Assembly (NCBI RefSeq): GCF_902459585.1
Contig: NZ_CABPSC010000018.1
Location: 27,076-91,075 of the forward strand
Reading direction: 5' to 3'
DNA: 64,000 nt
Source of the DNA: Pandoraea nosoerga
GTDB lineage: Bacteria > Pseudomonadota > Gammaproteobacteria > Burkholderiales > Burkholderiaceae
Shown: piece by piece, positions 57,265 through 64,000 of the stretch
How positions within the stretch are numbered: position 1 is the stretch's first letter
Layout: each line of letters opens with the position of its first letter
Translations under genes and position numbers: made by a program
Notes under the pieces: generated by a model
Database searches by the model: none
What the model was told of the DNA's origin: nothing
What the model saw: only the letters and a program-made list of their open reading frames with translations

Positions 57265-59037
57265 ATGCGACGCATTCTTCCATTCCTGCTTGCGCTCATC
57301 GGCACATTGCTGCCGGTGCTCGCGCACGCCTGGTGGCAACCGGACTGGGCGTACCGCAAGCCCATCACCATCGACGCGGGCCCGCAAGGCGGCAACATCA
57401 CCGGCGACGCCGGCCGCGTGCCGATGCTGCTGCGTCTGCACACCGGCAACTTCAGCTTCGAAGGCGTGAACGAGACCGGCGCCGATCTGCGCTTTGTCGC
57501 GGCCGACGACAAGACCGTCCTGAATCACCAGATCGAGCAGTTCGATCCGGTGCTCGGCATCGCGCTCGTGTGGGTGGACGTGCCGGCCATCACGGCGACC
57601 GGCAAGCAGCAGATCTGGATGTACTACGGCAACCGCAAGGCGCCGGCGGCCGGCAGCGGCCAGCGCGTGTTCGATCCTGACTACACCGCCGTCTATCACT
57701 TCGGCGAGCCGAACGTGCCCGCACGCGACACGACGGCCTACGGCAACAACAGCCAGAACGCCGTGGTGTCGCTCGACGGCGCGATCATCGGCCGTGGCGC
57801 GCAAGCGGGCGCTTCGCCGATCGTGCTGCCCGCCTCGCCGTCGCTGGCTGTCGCCGCCGGCGGCAGCTTCACGTTCTCGGCCTGGGTGCGACCGGAGAAG
57901 CTCGGCGCGAACGAAGCGATCTACGTGCGTCGCGACGGCGGCAGCGAACTGGTCATCGGCGTCGATCAGGGCGTGCCGTTCGTGCAGGTCGGCACGCAGC
58001 GCACCGCGCCAGGGCAGCCGATTCAGGCCGGCCAGTGGTCGCACGTGGCCGTGACCTCCGACGGCAAGTCGGTCACGCTGTATGTGGGCGGCCACGCCAC
58101 CGGCACGCTCGCCGTTGCGCTGCCCGCACTGAATTCGCCGGCGACTGTCGGCGGTGACGCCGAGGGCGCGACGGGCGGCTTCGCGCGCTTGTCCGGCGCC
58201 GTGGACGAGGTGCGCCTGTCGAAGGTGGCGCGCGGCGCCGCGCTGCTCCAGACCGACGCCGTCTCGCAAGGCGCCGAGTCGCGTTTGATTGCGTTCGGTG
58301 CGGACGAGCAGCAAGCCGGCAAGAGTCACTTCGCGTTCATCCTCGCGGCCATGCCGGTCGACGCCTGGGTGGTGGTCTGCGTGCTCGGTCTGATGGCGCT
58401 GGTGTCGTGGGCGATCATGATCACGAAGAGCCGCAGCTACAGCGCCAAGGCTCAGGCCAACGCGGTGTTCATGGCGCATTTTCGCGAGGCCTCGGGCGCA
58501 CCGCTCGACCAGATCGCGCGTGCGAACCGCGTGCCGGACAGCGTGCGCAACCAGTCGCCGCTGTGGCGCCTGTATGAAGTTGCGCTCGACGAACTGCATC
58601 GCCGCCATGAACTCGGCTACGACACGAGCGCTGTCTCCGACGCGACCATCAGCGCCATTCGCGCGTCGATGGACGGTGCGATGGTGCGCGAAGTCGAAAG
58701 CATGAGCCGCCGCATGAACTGGCTTTCGACATCGATCGAAGGCGCACCGTATGTTGGTCTGTTCGGCACCGTGATCGGGATCATGCTGGTGTTCGTGGTG
58801 GCCGCCATGGCCGGCGCGGTGGACATCAACTCGGTCGCGCCGGGCATGGCCGCCGCCCTGCTGTGTACGGCCGCCGGTCTCGGCGTGGCGATTCCGGCCC
58901 TGTTCGGCTACAACTGGCTGGTCTCGCGCTCGGACGCCATCGCGGCCGACATGGCGGTGTTCGTCGACGAGTTCACGACGCGCCTCGCGGAAGAGCAGGG
59001 CGAAGGCCGCCGCCAGCCTGTGCTGCAGCGCGCGTGA
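57265..59037 (+). CDS. DUF2341-LamG-ExbB fusion proton-channel protein
   Basis: This 590-residue protein joins an extracytoplasmic lectin-like part to an ExbB/TolQ channel. It has a signal peptide (1-22), a DUF2341 domain (about 24-130, opening W-W-Q-P-D-W-A-Y-R-K-P-I), and a concanavalin/LamG-like domain (about 190-345, with F-T-F-S-A-W-V-R-P and G-Q-W-S-H-V-A-V-T). A transmembrane helix follows (366-386), then an ExbB region with helices near 500-517 and 528-550 carrying Y-V-G-L-F-G-T-V-I-G-I-M and I-P-A-L-F-G-Y-N. ExbD and TonB-like genes follow directly. The design implies that a periplasmic ligand-binding domain is physically part of the proton-driven motor. Confidence 0.9.
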   Translation: MRRILPFLLALIGTLLPVLAHAWWQPDWAYRKPITIDAGPQGGNITGDAGRVPMLLRLHTGNFSFEGVNETGADLRFVAADDKTVLNHQIEQFDPVLGIALVWVDVPAITATGKQQIWMYYGNRKAPAAGSGQRVFDPDYTAVYHFGEPNVPARDTTAYGNNSQNAVVSLDGAIIGRGAQAGASPIVLPASPSLAVAAGGSFTFSAWVRPEKLGANEAIYVRRDGGSELVIGVDQGVPFVQVGTQRTAPGQPIQAGQWSHVAVTSDGKSVTLYVGGHATGTLAVALPALNSPATVGGDAEGATGGFARLSGAVDEVRLSKVARGAALLQTDAVSQGAESRLIAFGADEQQAGKSHFAFILAAMPVDAWVVVCVLGLMALVSWAIMITKSRSYSAKAQANAVFMAHFREASGAPLDQIARANRVPDSVRNQSPLWRLYEVALDELHRRHELGYDTSAVSDATISAIRASMDGAMVREVESMSRRMNWLSTSIEGAPYVGLFGTVIGIMLVFVVAAMAGAVDINSVAPGMAAALLCTAAGLGVAIPALFGYNWLVSRSDAIAADMAVFVDEFTTRLAEEQGEGRRQPVLQRA

Positions 59038-59049
59038 CGGGGACGAGCC

Positions 59050-59460
59050 ATGGCAAACGCAACCCGATTCGCGGCGAAAAAGCGCGCGGGCGGCATCAAC
59101 ATCACGCCGTTCGTCGACGTGCTGCTGGTGGTGCTGGTGATCTTCATCCTCACGAGCAACGCCAGCATTCCCGGCATCAAGGTCGATCTGCCGAAGGCGA
59201 GCTCCTCGGTGGCGCTGGAAAAGCCGAAGACCAAGGCGATCACCGTCGATAACGCCGGTCAGGTGTTTCTCGACGCCTATCCGGTGAGCCTCACCGAGCT
59301 CGAGGATCGCCTGCGCACGGAAAAGGCGATCACGCCTGACTTTCCGGTGATCGTGCGCGGCGACGCGCAGGTGCAGTACGCCAAGGTCGTGGATGTGCTC
59401 GACCTGTTGCGCCGCATCGATCTGAACCAGGTCGGCCTCGTGACCGGCAAGCCGCAGTGA
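59050..59460 (+). CDS. ExbD/TolR-family protein of the second TonB-type system
   Basis: This 136-residue single-pass protein has a basic cytoplasmic N-terminus and a helix (about 22-38) with the essential aspartate Asp23 in P-F-V-D-V-L-L-V-V-L. The periplasmic ExbD domain follows. It begins 12 bp after the ExbB-fusion stop and clearly partners it. It is distinct in sequence from the ExbD at 20167-20592. Confidence 0.93.
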   Translation: MANATRFAAKKRAGGINITPFVDVLLVVLVIFILTSNASIPGIKVDLPKASSSVALEKPKTKAITVDNAGQVFLDAYPVSLTELEDRLRTEKAITPDFPVIVRGDAQVQYAKVVDVLDLLRRIDLNQVGLVTGKPQ

Positions 59461-59470
59461 GGAGCGCAGC

Positions 59471-60187
59471 GTGAGACCTCGCGATTATGCGTCCCGCCCG
59501 GCAGCCCGGCCCGCCAGCGCCGCGCTCGGGTTGCTGCGCCGCCGCAGCGGGCTCGTCGTCGGCGGCCTGGTGGTGCTCGGGCTGATCGCGCTCTTCTGGC
59601 ATCTGCTCACGGACAAGGCCAGCGTGCGCCGCGAGGTGAGCGCCCCGCCGATGCTCATGCTGCCGCCGCCTCCACCGCCACCGCCGCCGCAGGAAAAGCC
59701 GCCGGAGCCGCAGCCCGAGAAGGTGAAGCCGGAAGTCGTCGAGCCGAAGCCGGCCGATCCGGTCGAGCCGCCCAAGGACGATACGCCGCCCAGCCCGACG
59801 AAGGATCTCGGCGACGCCGTGACGATCAACGGCGACGCGCAAGCGGGCACCGATGCGTTCGGTATCGGCGCCGGCAGCGGCGGCGGCATGACCGGCGGTG
59901 GCGGCGGGCTCGGCAGTCGCTCGTACAGCGCCTGGCTGGCGAGTTCGTTGCAGCAGGCGTTCGGTCGCGATCCGCGCACCCGCACGCTGGCCTTCGACGA
60001 CGTGCGCGTCGACCTCTGGCTCGACGCCGATGGGCGCGCCACGCGCGCGCAGCTCATTCGGGGCACGGGCAATCCGGGCATTGACGAAGCGGTGCTTGCA
60101 ATGCTGCGCGACTTCCACGCGGACGAGAAGCCGCCGGCGTCGCTGCGTTATCCGCTGTCAATGAGCATCCGGGGGCGCAGGCCATGA
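59471..60187 (+). CDS. TonB-like energy transducer of the second system
   Basis: The 238-residue product starts at GTG with GAGGAG upstream. It has an anchor helix (about 28-47), a nine-proline run (about 65-73), a Pro/Glu/Lys spacer, a Gly-rich stretch (about 136-150), and a TonB_C-like C-terminus (V-D-L-W-L-D-A-D-G-R-A-T-R-A-Q). It replaces canonical TonB in this operon. The stop overlaps a downstream ATG (ATGA). Its specific partner in the outer membrane is unknown; the porin or the TpsB-like protein are candidates. Confidence 0.87.
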   Translation: MRPRDYASRPAARPASAALGLLRRRSGLVVGGLVVLGLIALFWHLLTDKASVRREVSAPPMLMLPPPPPPPPPQEKPPEPQPEKVKPEVVEPKPADPVEPPKDDTPPSPTKDLGDAVTINGDAQAGTDAFGIGAGSGGGMTGGGGGLGSRSYSAWLASSLQQAFGRDPRTRTLAFDDVRVDLWLDADGRATRAQLIRGTGNPGIDEAVLAMLRDFHADEKPPASLRYPLSMSIRGRRP

Positions 60188-60192
60188 CGCGC

Positions 60193-60250
60193 GGCAAGAC
60201 ACACGGCAAGACACACGGCAAGACACACGGCAAGACACACGGCAAGACAC
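60193..60250 (+). repeat. 12-bp tandem repeat at the TonB/porin junction
   Basis: There are 4.8 copies of GGCAAGACACAC. If translated from the ATG at 60184 they encode Gly-Lys-Thr-His repeats. Being a multiple of three it would not shift frame if its copy number changed. Confidence 0.9.
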
Positions 60251-60297
60251 TTACGGCGCACGCCGGACTTCCTATTTACGCAAGAGTCACACACAAG

Positions 60298-62085
60298 ATG
60301 AAAGCACTGGAACGTATGACCGGCGCGCCCGTTGCGCGGCGCACCCCTCGCGTTGCCGGCCCGGCGGGCGCAGTCGCGCTGGCGCTCGCACTCATGTGCG
60401 CCGCGGGAGTGGCCCATGCGCAGGCGCCGCGCGCGCCGCAAGAGACCGCGATGGTCAAGCTCATTCGCGGCCTGATCAAGAGCGGCGCGATCGACAAGGC
60501 CACCGGCGAGGCGCTGCTCGCGCAGGCCGAGACGGAAGCCTATGCGGCCTCGCAGGCCGCGCAGAAGCAGGCGTCCGCGCCGGCTGCCGCGGGCGTCGCA
60601 GCCGGCGCGGCCGCCGAGCCGGGCGACGTGCGCGTTCCGTACATCTCGCAGACCACGCGCGATCAGATCCGCGACGAGGTCAAGAGCGAGGTGATGGCAC
60701 AGGCCAGGTCGGAAGGGTGGGCCGCGCCGAACGAAATGCCTGAGTGGACCAAGCGCATTCACATCGAGGGCGACTTCCGTCTGCGCAACGAGTCGCGCTT
60801 CTACTCGAGCAGCAACGCGAACACGCAGATCGACTGGGCGCAAATCAATCGCGGCAACGGCTTCGACGTCAACACCAATACGAATGTGGCGCTGCCGCCG
60901 TTGCTCAATACCACCCAGAACCGCACCAACCAGTTCCGTGCGCGGGCCCGCTTCGGCATCTTTGCGGACGTGTCCGAGCAGGTCAAAGCCGGCGTGCGTC
61001 TGGCAAGCAGCAACGACGACAGCCCGGTTTCGACCAACACCACGCTTGGCGGCGGCCTGAACAAGAAGGGCGTCTGGCTCGATCAGATGTGGATGTCGTA
61101 TCAGCCGTTCAGCTGGGTGAAGTTCACTGGCGGTCGTTTTACGCCGCCATATGTCACGAGCGACATGCTGTTCTCGAACGATCTGAACATCGACGGGATT
61201 GCGGCGCAGTTCAACAAGACGCTGCCGCAGGCGCAGAACGTCGAACTGTTCGGCTCGCTCGGGTTCATCCCGCTCGAATACTCGGGGGACAACTCGCCGT
61301 CGAACAGCCAGGACAAGATGTCGAGCCAGACCAAGTGGCTGCTCGGCGCCCAGTTCGGCGCAAACTGGAAGCTTGACTCGAAGAACGCATTCCGCGGCAC
61401 CGTCGGCTACTTCAATTTCCGCAACATTACCGGGCAGCTTTCGTCGCCGTGCGCGCTTTACGCGGGGCAGACGAGCTGCGACAGCGACTGGTCGCGTCCG
61501 GCGTTCATGCAAAAGGGCAATACGCTCATGCTGCTGCGCAACATCGCGCTCAATCCGATCGATCCGGCCAATACGCCGCAGCCCCAGTATGTCGGTTACG
61601 CGTCGAAGTTCCAGCTGCTCGATCTGTCGGCGCGTTGGGACACCATGCTCGCCGGCCGCTATCCGCTGCGTCTGGACGTGAACTACATCCGCAACCTCGC
61701 CTACAACGAGGGGGAGATGTGGGCGAGGGCGAACGGCGGCATCGTCAACAATTTCGGCGCGGGTGCTGCCACGCGGGAGAACTTCAAGAGCGGGCCCAAC
61801 GCTTACATGTTCCAGGCGACCTTCGGCAAGCCGGTGATGGCCGCGCGCGGCGACTGGAACCTCCTGTTCGGCTACAAGCGCATCGAGCCCGACGCCGTGC
61901 CCGACGCGTACAACGATTCGACGTTCCACGGCGGCGGCACGAACGCGAAGGGCTATTACTTCGGCGGCTCCTATGCCTTCGACAAGAACGCCTGGATCAC
62001 GGGCCGCTGGTTGTCGACGAAGGAAGTCTATGGCGCGCCGCAGTCGATCGACACGCTGCAGATCGAAGTCAACGCGCGATTCTGA
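60298..62085 (+). CDS. Putative outer-membrane porin (PF16930-type)
   Basis: The predicted 595-residue protein has a signal peptide (about residues 18-41, ending A-H-A-Q-A), a helical stretch (to about 140) that may form a periplasmic coiled-coil, and a beta-barrel beginning near E-G-D-F-R-L-R-N-E-S-R. The barrel has alternating amphipathic strands and a terminal aromatic residue (N-A-R-F). It matches the putative porin family. I choose ATG 60298 because it puts the signal peptide near residue 1. An in-frame ATG at 60184 overlaps the previous stop and would add 38 residues including the Gly-Lys-Thr-His repeats. Confidence 0.85.
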   Translation: MKALERMTGAPVARRTPRVAGPAGAVALALALMCAAGVAHAQAPRAPQETAMVKLIRGLIKSGAIDKATGEALLAQAETEAYAASQAAQKQASAPAAAGVAAGAAAEPGDVRVPYISQTTRDQIRDEVKSEVMAQARSEGWAAPNEMPEWTKRIHIEGDFRLRNESRFYSSSNANTQIDWAQINRGNGFDVNTNTNVALPPLLNTTQNRTNQFRARARFGIFADVSEQVKAGVRLASSNDDSPVSTNTTLGGGLNKKGVWLDQMWMSYQPFSWVKFTGGRFTPPYVTSDMLFSNDLNIDGIAAQFNKTLPQAQNVELFGSLGFIPLEYSGDNSPSNSQDKMSSQTKWLLGAQFGANWKLDSKNAFRGTVGYFNFRNITGQLSSPCALYAGQTSCDSDWSRPAFMQKGNTLMLLRNIALNPIDPANTPQPQYVGYASKFQLLDLSARWDTMLAGRYPLRLDVNYIRNLAYNEGEMWARANGGIVNNFGAGAATRENFKSGPNAYMFQATFGKPVMAARGDWNLLFGYKRIEPDAVPDAYNDSTFHGGGTNAKGYYFGGSYAFDKNAWITGRWLSTKEVYGAPQSIDTLQIEVNARF

Positions 62086-62094
62086 GGAGGTGTC

Positions 62095-62913
62095 ATGAGT
62101 CAACAGACCCCGCGCATATTGCAGGTATGGCAGGTATGGCAGGTGTTGCCGAATGTTTCGCTGAATGTCCCGCGACTGAGGCAAGGGCTGGCCGCCGCGA
62201 TGTTCGTCGTCTGCGCGGCCGCCTCGGCGCAGTCGCCGCAAGGGGCGCCGAGCATGGAGGAGCGGCTGCGCACGCAACTGCGTCAGACGACGGAGCAGCT
62301 GCAGCAGGCGAGGAACGAACTGGCCGCGCTCAAGGCGGGCGGTGCGTCTGCCGCAGCGCCCGGCAAGGAGTCGCCCGACGCGCTGCGCAAGCAGCTCGAG
62401 CAAGCCAGGCAGCAGCTCGCGGCGCAGCGGCAGTCGGGCGAGCGTCTGGCGCAGGACGCTCGTGCGTCGCAATCCGAGGTCAAGGCCGTGGCCGACAAGG
62501 CGAACGCGCAGATCGCGCAATACCGCAACGCCTACGACGAGTTGCTCAGGCTCGCGCGCCAGGCAGATGCGCAGCGCAAGCATCTGGCCGACGAGACTGC
62601 GGCCCAGCGTGTAGCGCTCGCGATGTGCAAGGACAAGAACGAGCGGCTGTACGCCGTCGGTCAGGAAATCCTGACGGCGTACGAGACGATGGACGTGGCG
62701 ACGGTCGTGGCTGCGCGTCAGCCGTTCGCGTCGCAGGCCCGCGTGAAGTACGAGCAGATCGCGCAGCAGTACGGCGACAAGCTCTATGAGGGCAAGTTCG
62801 ATGAGCAGCAGGCCGCGGCGGCCATCGCCAACAGGTCCGCTGCGGCGTTGGTCCCTGATGCGGCACCCACGGCGGCACCCACGGCGGCACCCACGGCGGG
62901 TGCTGCCCGATAA
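62095..62913 (+). CDS. Periplasmic coiled-coil protein of the ExbB-fusion operon
   Basis: The 272-residue protein has a strong ribosome site (GAGGAGGTG). A hydrophobic export segment at about 31-46 ends A-A-S-A-Q. A long coiled-coil (about 52-165, rich in Gln, Arg, Leu) precedes a compact conserved-looking region, C-K-D-K-N-E-R-L-Y-A-V-G-Q-E-I-L through Y-G-D-K-L-Y-E-G-K-F. The C-terminus has Ala-Pro-Thr repeats. I know of no function. Position between the porin and the YbjN-like gene implies a structural role in the same envelope system. Confidence 0.7.
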   Translation: MSQQTPRILQVWQVWQVLPNVSLNVPRLRQGLAAAMFVVCAAASAQSPQGAPSMEERLRTQLRQTTEQLQQARNELAALKAGGASAAAPGKESPDALRKQLEQARQQLAAQRQSGERLAQDARASQSEVKAVADKANAQIAQYRNAYDELLRLARQADAQRKHLADETAAQRVALAMCKDKNERLYAVGQEILTAYETMDVATVVAARQPFASQARVKYEQIAQQYGDKLYEGKFDEQQAAAAIANRSAAALVPDAAPTAAPTAAPTAGAAR

Positions 62914-62955
62914 GCCCGCGGCAATTCAGAAACCGTAAGTTCGAGGATGACTGGC

Positions 62956-63561
62956 ATGAGCCAAGAGAACACGACGCAACACGACAATCAGGACGCCGCG
63001 CACGCCGGCGCCACTGCGGCGGGAACGACCGTGCAGGCCGAAGTCGTGAGGTTTGTCACGTCGGCGCAGGTCGCCGACGCCATTCGTGCCGCTGGCTGCG
63101 CGGTGTCCGTGCAGCAGGACGATCTCGTCACGCGCTTGCACAGCGCGAGCCACGGTATTGGCTATCAGGTGCACTGGGGGAATCAGACAGGCGTGGATCA
63201 ATATCTGGATTTCACGCTGAGCTGCCCCTTGCGCGTACAGGGCGGCGAATTGCCTGACGGGCTGCTCAACGAGTGGCATCGCTCGCGCCGCTTTGCTCGC
63301 GTCGCGGCGCACGGCGAGTTCCTGGTGCTGGAGATGGACGTTTTCGTGGCAGGCGGCGTGTCGCAGGAGTTCCTGCGCTTCTCGTTGCGGCTGTGGGTCG
63401 AGATGATGGGGCAGTTCTTCCTTCATCTGCGCAACTTCACGCAGCAAGCTGCCGCTAAGGGCGACGCGGCCGCTTCGGGCACTGGAAACGATGCGTCCGC
63501 CGCTGCCGCCGGCTCGGGCGCCTTCGCCGACGAGTTGTCTGCTTCGAAGGCGCTCAACTGA
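62956..63561 (+). CDS. YbjN domain-containing protein
   Basis: The 201-residue protein has the YbjN (type III secretion chaperone-like) domain (about 28-165, with Y-L-D-F-T-L-S-C-P-L and E-F-L-V-L-E-M-D-V-F-V). Disordered Ala/Gly-rich tails flank it, and there is no signal peptide. AGGA lies 9 bases before ATG 62956; an upstream in-frame ATG at 62947 is possible. YbjN-like proteins are chaperone-like regulators, so here it may assist assembly or stress control of the operon. Confidence 0.8.
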   Translation: MSQENTTQHDNQDAAHAGATAAGTTVQAEVVRFVTSAQVADAIRAAGCAVSVQQDDLVTRLHSASHGIGYQVHWGNQTGVDQYLDFTLSCPLRVQGGELPDGLLNEWHRSRRFARVAAHGEFLVLEMDVFVAGGVSQEFLRFSLRLWVEMMGQFFLHLRNFTQQAAAKGDAAASGTGNDASAAAAGSGAFADELSASKALN

Positions 63562-63946
63562 AGCGTCGACGGCGTGACATTCGCGCGCGACACGCCGAAG
63601 TTCTCGCGAGTACAGGTATGCGCGGCGCCTGGCCTGTTGCACACCGTCATGTTTCTTCGGACCTCACCATAGGTCGGCATCGCGCCGGGCGAAGGCCGGT
63701 TTGCCGGTAGCGCGGCGGCCCAGACCAGTGGGCTGCCGGCGCTTTTTGTCAGCGCGATCCCGCGGTATGCGAACTTCGCCGTAAGCGCCGGCAGCGGTGA
63801 GGGCGGGTGGTCACCGTCCCGGCGTTGCGCGACGCTTTCGCCGCCGCGATCCGTCTCTCTGTCTTCCCATTAGCGACATTCGAGAATCAGGAAGATAAAG
63901 AGACGCGCGCATTTTCCGTCACCTTCAAAATAGTTTCACAAACTCC
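63562..63946. other. Intergenic stretch with no recognised gene
   Basis: About 385 bp after the YbjN-like gene. I see no supported ORF, only moderate hairpins without T runs, before a promoter-like sequence at the window end. Confidence 0.5.
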
Positions 63947-63975
63947 TTGCATGTCGCGGCGATCCTGTCTAATAT
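63947..63975 (+). promoter_or_regulatory. Sigma-70-like promoter for a gene beyond the window
   Basis: TTGCAT (63947-63952) and TAATAT (63970-63975) are 17 bp apart, close to ideal -35 and -10 boxes. The transcript would run off the right edge. Confidence 0.55.
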
Positions 63976-64000
63976 CTCGTCTCTCGCAACGACGGCGACG

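Noticed and set aside
60193-60250. Short tandem repeats considered as a CRISPR array (also at 12323, 11880 and 13918)
   Set aside because: Units are 9-12 bp, directly adjacent, without unique spacers, and no cas gene is present.
60148-62583. Minus-strand 811-codon frame opposite the porin
   Set aside because: It is antisense to a well-supported signal-peptide plus barrel protein, with the same high-GC shadow composition.

Overview
The window is high-GC, gene-dense chromosomal DNA of a betaproteobacterium. OxyR next to a catalase, SecDF-YajC beside Tgt-QueA, a Fur-type iron block and the FAH/SDR/MFS catabolic clusters all fit Burkholderiales. A Burkholderiaceae member such as Pandoraea is my inference, not something the sequence proves.

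Layout. 1-8300: the 3' end of purB, a periplasmic cytochrome c' and a convergent cytochrome b561, then secF, secD, yajC, tgt and queA on the minus strand. 8500-17200: recG, then an oxidative-stress block of oxyR (both redox cysteines present), a monofunctional catalase and dps, with a ThiE-like protein, a YdcF-like protein and a GlcG/HbpS-like protein nearby. 17200-24400: an iron block with hemP and bfd, each behind a Fur-box-like site, tonB-exbB-exbD, bacterioferritin, and an unannotated-looking 20-residue membrane peptide; osmC, pirin and murI are interspersed. 24600-32900: fumarase, a YqhA-like protein, a DMT permease, and acetyl-CoA synthetase followed by a two-component sodium/solute symporter.

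32891-35723: tRNA-Ser(GGA) carries a small integrated element bounded by a 36-bp duplication of the tRNA 3' end. It holds the C-terminal remnant of a tyrosine integrase, a short conserved-looking ORF behind a perfect 24-bp LexA-like palindrome, a P63C-domain gene and an orphan ORF. It is visibly richer in A+T than its surroundings.

35900-54600: accessory metabolism. It contains LysR/MHS-transporter/M20 hydrolase/DUF2817 genes, a 1218-residue autotransporter, an AraC regulator divergent from an SDR, a LysR regulator divergent from a FAH-hydrolase/SDR/MFS operon, and a class II aldolase plus MHS transporter divergent from an XRE-cupin regulator.

54700-63600: the most unusual locus. A TpsB-like outer-membrane protein with no TpsA is followed by a DUF2341-LamG-ExbB fusion, ExbD, a TonB-like protein, a putative porin, a coiled-coil periplasmic protein and a YbjN-family protein. 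It looks like a dedicated second TonB-type energy-coupling system with a lectin-like domain built into its motor subunit.
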